This document shows, piece after piece, positions 1 to 5,819 of a stretch of DNA of 6,066 nucleotides. Below the pieces are notes generated by a model that saw only the letters and a program-made list of their open reading frames with translations, did not search any database and was not told the DNA's origin. The translations under genes were made by a program, and so were the position numbers. Source of the DNA: Lonsdalea britannica (GTDB taxonomy: Bacteria; Pseudomonadota; Gammaproteobacteria; Enterobacterales; Enterobacteriaceae); the NCBI RefSeq assembly GCF_946477055.1, contig NZ_CAMKXG010000218.1:1-6066 (forward strand), given 5' to 3'. The number at the start of each line of letters is the position of its first letter. The stretch's first letter is position 1.

Positions 1-348
1 CACTCGCTGCTCGCCGACGCGGTGCGTCAGCAGGACGTGCCGGACATGTACATGGATATTCTCGCCAGCCGACTCGGTATGCCGTCTTGCACCGACGCCG
101 CTTTAAAGGCTGAAATGGGGCGCTACTCTCTGAAAACGCAGGGGTTGTTGGGACGGCGCTGCCCAACGCCGATGCTCTCCGCCTACTGGAAGGACGACGT
201 GCTCAGCCCGAAAGAGGAGTCCGAACTTATCGTCAATTCATCGCCCCAAGGCAAGCTTCTAACGGTGAATGCTTCGCCGGTCTACGAAAATTTCCACCTC
301 TGTTTACAGCAAATCAGTCACTGGTTACGGCATCAGCTTCAAGAGTGA
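1..348 (+). CDS. frsA: FrsA, alpha/beta-hydrolase-like esterase, C-terminal part (5' end outside window)
   Basis: The reading frame is open from base 1 and ends at TGA 346-348, giving 115 residues, roughly the last quarter of a protein that is about 414 residues in E. coli. The stretch [15 protein letters not shown] and the later [14 protein letters not shown] match the E. coli FrsA (YafA) C-terminus as I recall it, as does the closing block with NASPVYENF. FrsA is a cytoplasmic alpha/beta-hydrolase-fold protein reported to bind unphosphorylated EIIA-Glc and to influence the choice between fermentation and respiration. Esterase activity is described, and a proposed cofactor-independent pyruvate decarboxylase activity is disputed. 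The catalytic nucleophile region lies upstream of the window and cannot be checked. No T-run terminator is visible after the stop. The family call is confident. Confidence 0.93.
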   Translation, partial: HSLLADAVRQQDVPDMYMDILASRLGMPSCTDAALKAEMGRYSLKTQGLLGRRCPTPMLSAYWKDDVLSPKEESELIVNSSPQGKLLTVNASPVYENFHLCLQQISHWLRHQLQE

Positions 349-428
349 TGTCTTTATCTGCCGCATAATCGTCCCTTTTATCGTCCCATTACCTTGGGTG
401 AGATGGTGATAACGTATCCATTAGCTAT

Positions 429-450
429 GCTATTTGGAAAACAAAATAGC
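429..450 (+). repeat. Short inverted repeat GCTATTT / AAATAGC in the yfiR leader
   Basis: GCTATTT at 429-435 is the exact reverse complement of AAATAGC at 444-450, with an 8-base AT-rich spacer. No T-run follows, so it does not look like a terminator for frsA. It lies about 90 bases upstream of the yfiR start and could be an operator or a leader hairpin. A 7-bp dyad in AT-rich sequence can occur by chance. Confidence 0.35.
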
Positions 451-478
451 TTCGAAGGTAAGCCGCCGCGCGTGTGGC

Positions 479-495
479 TTTGCAGCGCGTGCAAA
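479..495 (+). promoter_or_regulatory. Operator-like dyad TTTGCA-N5-TGCAAA upstream of yfiR
   Basis: TTTGCA at 479-484 and TGCAAA at 490-495 are perfect inverted copies around GCGCG. The centre-to-centre distance of 11 bases is about one helical turn, as is usual for a dimeric helix-turn-helix repressor or activator. The site lies 46 bases before the yfiR ATG, so it could overlap or follow the yfiRNB promoter. No specific regulator can be assigned and no convincing -35/-10 pair was found nearby, so this is inference from symmetry alone. Confidence 0.35.
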
Positions 496-530
496 AAACA
501 TTCCTTCCCAATTGGATGATAAGCAGCTGG

Positions 531-540
531 ATAACGTTAT
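531..540 (+). repeat. Perfect 10-bp palindrome ATAACGTTAT just before the yfiR start
   Basis: ATAACGTTAT reads the same on both strands and ends one base before the ATG at 542. It fills the place where a Shine-Dalgarno sequence and spacer would be expected. GATAACGT, which overlaps its left part (530-537), also occurs at 408-415 in the same leader. The repeat pair could be a binding site or chance similarity. Confidence 0.35.
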
Positions 541-541
541 T

Positions 542-1093
542 ATGGAGAGAAGGTGGATCTTACTTGTTCTGATATTTTTGATGTTACCCCTTATGTTAGC
601 CAGGGCCGAGGCGTCCAATCTTAAAACAGAGATGAATCAGGTTTCGGCTGCCGACCTCCGCCGTACCGTCTCCGGTATCGTCAGCTACACCCGGTGGCCA
701 ACCACCGAAACAGTTCCTACGCTTTGCGTATTCTCTTCAGCGCATTTTGCTACTGTGCTCACCGATACTCGTAATGAACAAGATATCCCCACGTTCAATG
801 CAATATTAATAGATGATGTCGATGATTTTTCGTCCTCGCACTGCGATGCGGTATACTTCGGCAGGGAATCCATTCAAGAGCAGGTCGGAATTTCAAGCCT
901 GGACCCAGCGCATCCATTACTGACCATATCGGAACAGAACCCCGAATGTGTTGATGGCAGCGCGTTTTGTCTTATCTTCGCGGATAAAAAGGTCAGTTTC
1001 TCTGTAAATTTGGACTCGTTGTTTCGTACCGGGGTGAAAGTTAGTCCCGAAGTATTAATGCTTGGTCGTCCGCGGAATGCTAAACATGGATAA
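542..1093 (+). CDS. yfiR: YfiR, periplasmic repressor of the YfiN diguanylate cyclase
   Basis: The protein has 183 residues. Residues 1-22 or 1-24 form a signal peptide: ERR, a hydrophobic core, then the cleavage region ARAEA. The mature part has family blocks VSGIVSYTRWP (43-53), LCVFSS (61-66), YFGRES (105-110), SEQNPEC (130-136), GSAFCLIF (139-146) and GVKVSPEVLML (164-174), which align well with E. coli YfiR as recalled. Four cysteines at 62, 101, 136 and 143 have the same 39 and 7 spacings as the two disulfides known in Pseudomonas aeruginosa YfiR. YfiR binds the periplasmic part of YfiN and holds it inactive until YfiB sequesters it. The ATG at 542 was chosen because it puts the signal peptide at the N-terminus and gives the normal family length. 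A TTG at 434 would add 36 non-secretory residues. The Shine-Dalgarno sequence is weak. Its stop overlaps the yfiN start. Confidence 0.93.
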   Translation: MERRWILLVLIFLMLPLMLARAEASNLKTEMNQVSAADLRRTVSGIVSYTRWPTTETVPTLCVFSSAHFATVLTDTRNEQDIPTFNAILIDDVDDFSSSHCDAVYFGRESIQEQVGISSLDPAHPLLTISEQNPECVDGSAFCLIFADKKVSFSVNLDSLFRTGVKVSPEVLMLGRPRNAKHG

Positions 1094-2324
1094 GCCAGCC
1101 TCTACGTCCAGTACAGTCACCGGCAGAATCACGTTCAGAAATGCCCTGGCTCGAATCAGTACCTTAAGTATTGTCATTACAATGACGGTGTCATGGATGT
1201 TGATCACCACGGCGTCGTTGATTTCATTCAAACAGTATTCTGAGAAGAATCTGCAGCTGCTCGCCAGTACCCTGAGTCAGAGCATCGAGGCCGCTGTCGT
1301 GTTCCGCGACGGCGTGGCGGCCCGTGAAACGCTGAGCACCCTCGGTCAGCAAGGTCAGTTCAGTCAGGCTATCGTCACGGATGCGAACGGCCGAAAAATT
1401 ACGTTCTGGCAGGCCGCGGGCAGCGAGCACGCTGACCCGATGAGCCGGGTGATCGCCAAGTGGCTGTTTCCCAGTTCGGTGCTGCAACCTATCTATCATC
1501 GGGGCAATCTCGTCGGCCATATCGAGATTTCGGGCAGCGACGCCCCGGTGAAAAGCTTCGTCTACTTCTCCTTGCTGGTACTCACGCTGTGCCTGGTTTT
1601 CGCCTCGATATTGTCCGTCATCATCACCCGTCACTTGCACCACGGCCTGATTATGGCGCTGCAAAATATTGCCGAAGTGGTGCACGACATTCGTGAAAAC
1701 CGTAACTTCGCCCGGCGAGTGCCGTCGGAAAAAATTGTCGAACTGGACATCTTTAGTCAGGATTTCAACAGCCTGCTGGAAGAGATTGAAAGCTGGCAGG
1801 AGCAGATCCTGAAAGAGAACGATTCCTTGCTGAAACGCTCTCTGCACGATGCACTGACGGGGTTGGCTAACCGCACGGCTTTCTGCAGCGCGCTGGAAAA
1901 CGTGCTGGAAGATGAAGAGAGCCACAGCCGTACGGCCGTGCTGTTTATGGATGGCAACCAGTTCAAATACATCAATGATACCTATGGCCACGCTGCTGGC
2001 GACAAGGTGTTGATAACCATCGCTAAACGATTGAAATATTGCGCAGGGAAAAAAGACCTTCCGGCGCGATTGGGCGGCGATGAGTTCGCTTTGATCCTGT
2101 CTGACGTCCAGGATATGGATGACGTCATGCCCATCGTGAACAAGATCCGGCGCCGCGTAAGCCAGCCGATCGAACTTCAAAATGGCGCAGAAGTTGTGAT
2201 GTCGCTAAGCATTGGCGTAGCGATTGCCGATCAGTACTCCACTATAGAGGACCTCCTGGAGCAGGCTGACAAAAACATGTACCTGGAAAAACAAAAATAC
2301 AGGCGACATGCGTTAACGAGGTAA
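1086..2324 (+). CDS. yfiN: YfiN (DgcN), membrane diguanylate cyclase of the YfiBNR system
   Basis: The protein has 412 residues. A short cytoplasmic N-terminus is followed by TM1 (about 25-47), a periplasmic PAS/CHASE8-type sensor domain (about 48-157, with the conserved stretch around LGQQGQF), TM2 (about 158-180), a HAMP linker with ARRV near 209-212, a helical connector, and a GGDEF domain (about 251-404). Visible motifs are DALTGLANR (255-263), DGNQFKYINDTYGH (289-302), and an intact GGDEF at 330-334. It joins two GTP into cyclic di-GMP at the inner membrane and is inhibited by YfiR. The inhibitory I-site reads GKKD where RxxD is usual, so product inhibition at that site is doubtful. The usual DxD of the metal region reads DGN. 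The ATG at 1086 was preferred because MDK aligns with the E. coli start and GCGGA precedes it. ATG 1077 and TTG 1062 are alternatives. It overlaps yfiR by 8 bases. Confidence 0.93.
   Translation: MDKPASTSSTVTGRITFRNALARISTLSIVITMTVSWMLITTASLISFKQYSEKNLQLLASTLSQSIEAAVVFRDGVAARETLSTLGQQGQFSQAIVTDANGRKITFWQAAGSEHADPMSRVIAKWLFPSSVLQPIYHRGNLVGHIEISGSDAPVKSFVYFSLLVLTLCLVFASILSVIITRHLHHGLIMALQNIAEVVHDIRENRNFARRVPSEKIVELDIFSQDFNSLLEEIESWQEQILKENDSLLKRSLHDALTGLANRTAFCSALENVLEDEESHSRTAVLFMDGNQFKYINDTYGHAAGDKVLITIAKRLKYCAGKKDLPARLGGDEFALILSDVQDMDDVMPIVNKIRRRVSQPIELQNGAEVVMSLSIGVAIADQYSTIEDLLEQADKNMYLEKQKYRRHALTR
2318..2321 (+). promoter_or_regulatory. Ribosome binding site of yfiB, overlapping the end of yfiN
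   Basis: GAGG lies 11 bases before the ATG at 2333 and abuts the yfiN stop at 2322-2324. Ribosomes finishing yfiN could therefore reinitiate on yfiB, which supports a single operon. Confidence 0.6.
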
Positions 2325-2332
2325 GTGGTTGT

Positions 2333-2818
2333 ATGAAATTCAGTCTGCAGTACGTGCTCATCGCTGTCATGGCGTTGGGCCTGGTGGCCTGTCAGTCTCA
2401 CAAAGGTCCGTTCACGCCAGCGCAGGTTGCCGCATTGCAATCGACGGGATTTAAGCCGAGCGACGAGGGGTGGACGCTGGGGCTGACGGAAAAAGTGCTG
2501 TTCGGCCTCGATCAATCCGAGCTGACTTCCCAAAGCCGGGCGGCGATCAAGAGAGTCGCCAATACGTTGTCCGCCGTAGGACTGAGCCATGCGCGCATGG
2601 ATGGTCATACGGATAATACCGGTGATGATCGCTATAACAAGGCGCTCTCCTTGCGCCGTGCTGAAGTCGTCGCGGATGTGTACGCCGTCAGCGCCAACAT
2701 TCCGCGTAGCCATATCCAGACGCGCGGTTTGGGTAAGGATTACCCTATTGCGAGCAATGCGACGGCGCAGGGTAGAGCCGAAAATCGTCGCGTTTCCATC
2801 GTCATCACCGCCCCATAA
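2333..2818 (+). CDS. yfiB: YfiB, outer-membrane OmpA-like lipoprotein that releases YfiN from YfiR
   Basis: The protein has 161 residues. The signal peptide ends in the lipobox LVAC with the acylated cysteine at residue 20, and the +2 residue is Gln, which favours sorting to the outer membrane. A short linker (21-45) precedes an OmpA-C-like domain (about 47-160). Peptidoglycan-binding features are KVLFGLD (54-60), GHTDNTG (91-97, with Asp94), the SLRRAEVV helix (Arg109) and NRRVSI (151-156). In the P. aeruginosa model, cell-wall or outer-membrane stress switches YfiB into a form that captures YfiR and so turns on YfiN. The linker controls this in Pseudomonas. The gene starts 8 bases after yfiN with a GAGG ribosome site, and a stem-loop follows. 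Pal and other OmpA-like lipoproteins share the domain, but the operon context settles the identity. Confidence 0.93.
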   Translation: MKFSLQYVLIAVMALGLVACQSHKGPFTPAQVAALQSTGFKPSDEGWTLGLTEKVLFGLDQSELTSQSRAAIKRVANTLSAVGLSHARMDGHTDNTGDDRYNKALSLRRAEVVADVYAVSANIPRSHIQTRGLGKDYPIASNATAQGRAENRRVSIVITAP

Positions 2819-2830
2819 TCTGTCCCTTCT

Positions 2831-2862
2831 GACGGCAGGTGTCGATAAAAACGCCTGTCGTC
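2831..2862 (+). terminator. Stem-loop after yfiB, possible end of the yfiRNB transcript
   Basis: GACGGCAGGTG at 2831-2841 can pair with CGCCTGTCGTC at 2852-2862, giving an 11-bp stem with two G-U wobbles and a 10-base loop containing ATAAAA. It lies 12 bases past the yfiB stop. The following bases (AAGCCTTATTTATC) are only moderately T-rich, so it is either a weak intrinsic terminator or a 3'-end protecting hairpin. Confidence 0.45.
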
Positions 2863-2881
2863 AAGCCTTATTTATCCCGCG

Positions 2882-2921
2882 ATTAAGTTGAAAAATACGG
2901 CATCTCTGCTAATAACTTAAT
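2882..2921 (+). repeat. Inverted repeat ATTAAGTT ... AACTTAAT framing the crl promoter
   Basis: ATTAAGTT at 2882-2889 and AACTTAAT at 2914-2921 are perfect reverse complements 24 bases apart. The left arm touches the predicted -35 element and the right arm touches the -10 and start region. The centre-to-centre distance is 32 bases, about three helical turns, so the half-sites face the same side of the DNA. This suggests a regulator that covers the promoter. No known regulator is assigned. Confidence 0.4.
2888..2915 (+). promoter_or_regulatory. Predicted crl promoter (TTGAAA, extended -10 TGC-TAATAA)
   Basis: TTGAAA at 2888-2893 matches the sigma-70 -35 consensus at five of six positions. After 16 bases comes TAATAA at 2910-2915, preceded by TG at 2907-2908 in the extended -10 position. 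TAATAA itself is a weak -10 (three of six). AATAAC one base further, at 17-base spacing, is an alternative. Transcription would start near 2922 and give a leader of about 22 bases carrying the crl ribosome site. Confidence 0.5.
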
Positions 2922-2931
2922 GTTAAAACTT

Positions 2932-2935
2932 GGAG
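2932..2935 (+). promoter_or_regulatory. Ribosome binding site deciding the crl start
   Basis: GGAG at 2932-2935 is 8 bases before the ATG at 2944. A TTA-rich stretch upstream with an earlier in-frame start near 2920 has no such site. This supports MTLP as the true N-terminus, as in E. coli Crl. Confidence 0.7.
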
Positions 2936-2943
2936 AATGCCGA

Positions 2944-3318
2944 ATGACATTACCGTGTGGACATACGCGACACCGTTTAATTAAAAATTTTACCTCTTTG
3001 GGACCTTATTTGCGGGAAGGCCAATGCCATGATTTCTACTTCTTCTTTGACTGCCTGGCGATGTGCGTCGATGTCAAAGCGGAGCCGGAAAAACGCGAAT
3101 TTTGGGGCTGGTGGTTAGATTTGGATGCGCAGGGACAAAGTATGACTTATTCGTATCGTTATGGCTTGTTTGATGAAGCGGGCAACTGGTCTGAAATTAA
3201 ATTCAAAGACAAAGCTATCACCGAAAAAGTGAACACCACGCGGGAAAGTTTCCACAAACGACTGGCAGTATTGGTTCAGCAGCTCGACCCCCCTTATTCC
3301 TTAACGGAAAGGCCGTAA
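2944..3318 (+). CDS. crl: Crl, sigma-S (RpoS) activating factor
   Basis: The protein has 124 residues and opens with MTLPCGH, where E. coli has MTLPSGH. The blocks RLIKNFTSLGPYLREG (11-26), FFFDCLAMCV (33-42) and REFWGWW (51-57), followed by TYSYRYGLFDEAG (68-80), match Crl closely. Tyr22, Arg51, Phe53 and Trp56, known or proposed to contact sigma-S, are all present, as are the conserved cysteines 28, 37 and 41. Crl binds sigma-S in the cytoplasm and helps it assemble with core RNA polymerase, raising expression of stationary-phase, curli and biofilm genes, mainly at low temperature. The C-terminus is about nine residues shorter than in E. coli (133) and differs in sequence, ending in PPYSLTERP. 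This region is variable in the family. The gene has its own predicted promoter and follows the yfiRNB operon. Confidence 0.95.
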   Translation: MTLPCGHTRHRLIKNFTSLGPYLREGQCHDFYFFFDCLAMCVDVKAEPEKREFWGWWLDLDAQGQSMTYSYRYGLFDEAGNWSEIKFKDKAITEKVNTTRESFHKRLAVLVQQLDPPYSLTERP

Positions 3319-3326
3319 CGCCCCTT

Positions 3327-3354
3327 CAGGTCATCGACCTGTGTCGGTTTTTTT
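3327..3354 (+). terminator. Possible rho-independent terminator of crl
   Basis: CAGGTC at 3327-3332 pairs with GACCTG at 3336-3341 around a 3-base loop, or 5 bp around a 5-base loop. A run of seven T follows at 3348-3354. The 6-base gap between stem and T-run is longer than ideal. An alternative 4-bp stem CGAC/GTCG (3335-3346) ends one base before the T-run. The position, nine bases past the crl stop, fits a terminator. Confidence 0.45.
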
Positions 3355-3380
3355 CGCGTTGTGCCTGTTGGCATAACGCG
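3355..3380 (+). other. Strong 11-bp hairpin in the crl-proB gap
   Basis: CGCGTTGTGCC at 3355-3365 pairs with GGCATAACGCG at 3370-3380 over 11 positions (ten Watson-Crick, one G-U) around a TGTT loop. It starts directly after the seven-T run, so those Ts are 5' of this stem, and only TCTCTCCTGTT follows. It is thus not a classic + strand terminator. It could be part of a compound crl terminator, a leader structure of proB, or a protein binding site. Confidence 0.55.
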
Positions 3381-3397
3381 TCTCTCCTGTTACAACG

Positions 3398-3426
3398 TTT
3401 TCTTCACCATCCTCTTTTTTTATACA
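3398..3426 (+). promoter_or_regulatory. Weak candidate proB promoter
   Basis: TATACA at 3421-3426 is a fair -10 box, but the hexamer 17 bases upstream (TTTTCT at 3398-3403) is a poor -35. Transcription would start near 3433, about a dozen bases before the proB ATG, leaving no room for a good Shine-Dalgarno site, and none is seen. A promoter further upstream or read-through from crl is equally possible. Confidence 0.25.
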
Positions 3427-3445
3427 ACGCAATGGCAGAAAAATT

Positions 3446-4549
3446 ATGAGTGGCAGCCAAACGATGGTTGTAAAACTGGGCACCAGCGTGCTGACAGGCG
3501 GGTCTTCTCGCCTCAACCGGGCCCATATCGTAGAACTTGTGCGTCAGTGCGCGCAGTTGCATGCCGCAGGGCATCGCATTGTTATCGTTACCTCAGGCGC
3601 TATCGCCGCAGGCCGGGAGCACCTCGGCTATCCCGACCTCCCCGTGAATGTCGCAACCAAGCAGCTGTTGGCCGCCGTCGGGCAGAGCCGACTGATCCAG
3701 CTGTGGGAGCAGCTGTTCTCGATTTACGGCATCCACATCGGTCAGATGTTACTGACCCGTGCGGATATGGAAGATCGGGAACGTTTCCTGAATGCGCGCG
3801 ACACGATGCGTGCATTGCTGGATAATCGCGTTGTTCCGGTTATCAATGAGAACGACGCGGTCGCGACACTGGAAATCAAGGTTGGCGACAACGATAACCT
3901 GTCGGCGCTGGTCGCCATTATGGCGGACGCCGACAAGCTGTTACTGCTCACCGATCAGAAGGGCCTCTTCACCGCCGATCCGCGTGACAACCCGGATGCG
4001 AAGCTGATTAGCGACGTTCAGACCATCACCGACGAGCTGCGTCACATCGCGGGCGGCAGCGTATCGGGTCTGGGCACCGGCGGTATGTCGACCAAAATTC
4101 AGGCGGCCGAAGTGGCCTGCCGCGCCGGTATCGACGTCATCATCGCGGAAGGTTGCCGACTGGGCGTGATTGGCGATGTCATGAACAACGTGTCGGTAGG
4201 TACTCACTTCCATGCCGTCGACGAACCGCTCGAAAAACGGAAACGTTGGATTTTCGGCGCGCCCCCGGCAGGTGAGATCATTGTGGATGACGGCGCGCTG
4301 TCCGCCATTCAGGAACGCGGCAGCTCTCTGCTGCCAAAAGGCATTCGGGAAGTCACAGGGATTTTCTCCCGTGGCGAAGTCATCTGCGTACGCAGCCTGT
4401 CCGGTCGGGATTTGGCTCATGCGGTGACTCGCTACAACAGTGATGCATTGCGCATGATCGCGGGCCATCACTCCCAGGAGATCGAAGATATTCTCGGATA
4501 CGAATACGGTCCGGTGGCGGTCCATCGGGACGACATGATTATCAATTAA
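3446..4549 (+). CDS. proB: Glutamate 5-kinase (gamma-glutamyl kinase)
   Basis: The protein has 367 residues, the same length as E. coli ProB. It phosphorylates L-glutamate with ATP to gamma-glutamyl phosphate, the first committed step of proline synthesis, in the cytoplasm. An amino-acid-kinase domain (about 1-255) is followed by a PUA domain (about 275-355). Residues known in E. coli as catalytic or substrate-binding are all in register: Lys10, Ser50 in VTSGAIAAG, Asp137 in NENDAV, Asn149 and Asp150 in VGDNDN, and Lys217 in GGMSTK. Asp107 and Glu143, where changes relax proline feedback inhibition in E. coli, keep the normal residues, so the enzyme should be feedback-controlled. The ATG at 3446 gives [14 protein letters not shown], matching the E. 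coli start, though the ribosome site is weak. proA follows after 10 bases. Confidence 0.98.
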   Translation: MSGSQTMVVKLGTSVLTGGSSRLNRAHIVELVRQCAQLHAAGHRIVIVTSGAIAAGREHLGYPDLPVNVATKQLLAAVGQSRLIQLWEQLFSIYGIHIGQMLLTRADMEDRERFLNARDTMRALLDNRVVPVINENDAVATLEIKVGDNDNLSALVAIMADADKLLLLTDQKGLFTADPRDNPDAKLISDVQTITDELRHIAGGSVSGLGTGGMSTKIQAAEVACRAGIDVIIAEGCRLGVIGDVMNNVSVGTHFHAVDEPLEKRKRWIFGAPPAGEIIVDDGALSAIQERGSSLLPKGIREVTGIFSRGEVICVRSLSGRDLAHAVTRYNSDALRMIAGHHSQEIEDILGYEYGPVAVHRDDMIIN

Positions 4550-4553
4550 GGAG
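4548..4553 (+). promoter_or_regulatory. Ribosome binding site of proA, overlapping the proB stop
   Basis: AAGGAG at 4548-4553 shares its first two bases with the proB stop TAA (4547-4549) and lies 6 bases before GTG 4560. The strong site and good spacing support the GTG as the proA start and suggest translational coupling with proB. Confidence 0.8.
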
Positions 4554-4559
4554 TACGCG

Positions 4560-5813
4560 GTGCTTGAACAAATGGGCAAAGCGGCAAAACAGGCCTCTTA
4601 TCAACTGGCGGCCTTGAGCACCAGTGAGAAAAATCAGGCCCTTATCGCGATAGCCGATCTGCTGGAAGCGGAAAGCGCCTCTATTCTGTCCGCCAACGAA
4701 CAGGACGTTGCCGCCGCGCGTGAAGAGGGACTGAGCGAAGCGATGCTGGACCGTCTTCAACTGACGCCAGCGCGTCTGGCCGCAATCGCGAGCGACGTAC
4801 GTCAAGTTTGCAGCCTCAACGATCCGGTCGGCGAAGTGATGGATGGACGCATTCTGGACAACGGCCTCAAACTGGAACGTCGGCGCGTACCGCTAGGCGT
4901 GGTCGGGGTGATCTACGAAGCGCGTCCCAATGTGACGGTCGATGTGGCGAGCCTGTGCCTGAAAACCGGCAACGCGGCTATTCTGCGCGGCGGGAAAGAG
5001 ACGTACCGCACCAATGTGGCGACGGTCAGCGTAATCCAACGGGCATTGACGCAGTGCGGCTTACCCGCCGCGGCGATCCAGGCGATTGAGAAACCGGACC
5101 GCGAACTCGTCAACCAACTGCTGAAACTCGATCGCTACGTAGACATGTTGATCCCACGCGGCGGCGCAGGTCTTCACAAGCTCTGCCGTGAACAGTCGAC
5201 CATCCCTGTGATCACCGGCGGTATCGGCGTTTGCCATACTTACGTCGATGAGTCGATGGAGTTTGAACCCGCACTGCGCATCATCGTGAATGCGAAAACC
5301 CAGCGTCCCAGCACCTGCAACACGTTGGAAACGCTGCTGGTGAATCAGCGTATTGCGCAGGATTTCCTGCCGCAGCTGAGCGCGGCGATGCACAAAAGCG
5401 GCGTCACGCTGCATGCCTGCCCACGTTCCTTGCCGTTGCTGAGCGAGGGACCGGCGAAGGTGATCGCAGTCGAAGCCGCCGACTTTGATGATGAATGGCT
5501 GTCGCTGGACCTAAATGTCGCGCTGGTGGACGATATCGACGATGCCGTCTCCCATATCCGTGAACACGGTACGCAGCACTCAGACGCGATTCTGACGCGT
5601 TCACTGAGCCGTGCGGAACAGTTTGTCCGTGAGGTCGATTCTTCCGCCGTTTACGTGAATGCCAGCACCCGTTTCACCGACGGCGGACAGTTTGGACTGG
5701 GCGCTGAAGTGGCCGTCAGCACGCAGAAACTGCATGCGCGTGGCCCAATGGGACTGGAAGCGCTCACCACCTACAAGTGGATTGGCTACGGCGACGATCT
5801 CGTCCGCGCTTAA
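4560..5813 (+). CDS. proA: Gamma-glutamyl phosphate reductase (glutamate-5-semialdehyde dehydrogenase)
   Basis: The protein has 417 residues, equal to E. coli ProA, and begins at a GTG ([14 protein letters not shown]). ProA reduces gamma-glutamyl phosphate with NADPH to glutamate 5-semialdehyde, which cyclises to pyrroline-5-carboxylate, the ProC substrate. The aldehyde-dehydrogenase-superfamily fold is shown by [20 protein letters not shown] (107-126), [11 protein letters not shown] (137-147), IPRGGAGLH (198-206), the catalytic cysteine 253 in [17 protein letters not shown] (336-344), and [15 protein letters not shown] (367-381). It acts with ProB, probably in a complex that passes on the unstable intermediate. 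The last residues (GYGDDLVRA) differ slightly from E. coli. No T-rich terminator in the + orientation follows. The gene is complete with no sign of disruption. Confidence 0.98.
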   Translation: MLEQMGKAAKQASYQLAALSTSEKNQALIAIADLLEAESASILSANEQDVAAAREEGLSEAMLDRLQLTPARLAAIASDVRQVCSLNDPVGEVMDGRILDNGLKLERRRVPLGVVGVIYEARPNVTVDVASLCLKTGNAAILRGGKETYRTNVATVSVIQRALTQCGLPAAAIQAIEKPDRELVNQLLKLDRYVDMLIPRGGAGLHKLCREQSTIPVITGGIGVCHTYVDESMEFEPALRIIVNAKTQRPSTCNTLETLLVNQRIAQDFLPQLSAAMHKSGVTLHACPRSLPLLSEGPAKVIAVEAADFDDEWLSLDLNVALVDDIDDAVSHIREHGTQHSDAILTRSLSRAEQFVREVDSSAVYVNASTRFTDGGQFGLGAEVAVSTQKLHARGPMGLEALTTYKWIGYGDDLVRA

Positions 5814-5819
5814 TCGTCT

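Noticed and set aside
434..541. N-terminal extension of YfiR from TTG 434
   Set aside because: It would bury the signal peptide 36 residues in, has no ribosome site, and makes the protein longer than known family members.
349..541. A sigma-70 promoter for yfiRNB
   Set aside because: TATGCT at 426 and TTGGGT at 394 are individually plausible, but the spacing of 26 bases is wrong and no other pair is convincing. A promoter must exist, but I could not place it.
1224..2180. Long minus-strand open frame (318 codons) opposite yfiN
   Set aside because: It is antisense to a clear GGDEF protein, shows no recognisable domain, and long antisense frames are common opposite GC-rich coding sequence.
2231..2713. 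Minus-strand open frame opposite yfiB
   Set aside because: Antisense shadow of a well-supported lipoprotein gene, with no promoter or ribosome site seen.
3361..3825. Plus-strand open frame overlapping the proB start in another frame
   Set aside because: Its translation becomes arginine-rich and low in information once it overlaps proB, as expected for an out-of-frame reading.
3764..3876. Feedback-resistant form of ProB
   Set aside because: Asp107 and Glu143, positions linked to relaxed proline inhibition in E. coli, both carry the normal residue.
3941..4579. Minus-strand open frame of 212 codons opposite proB
   Set aside because: It lies almost wholly inside a highly conserved gene, and its translation resembles no family I know.
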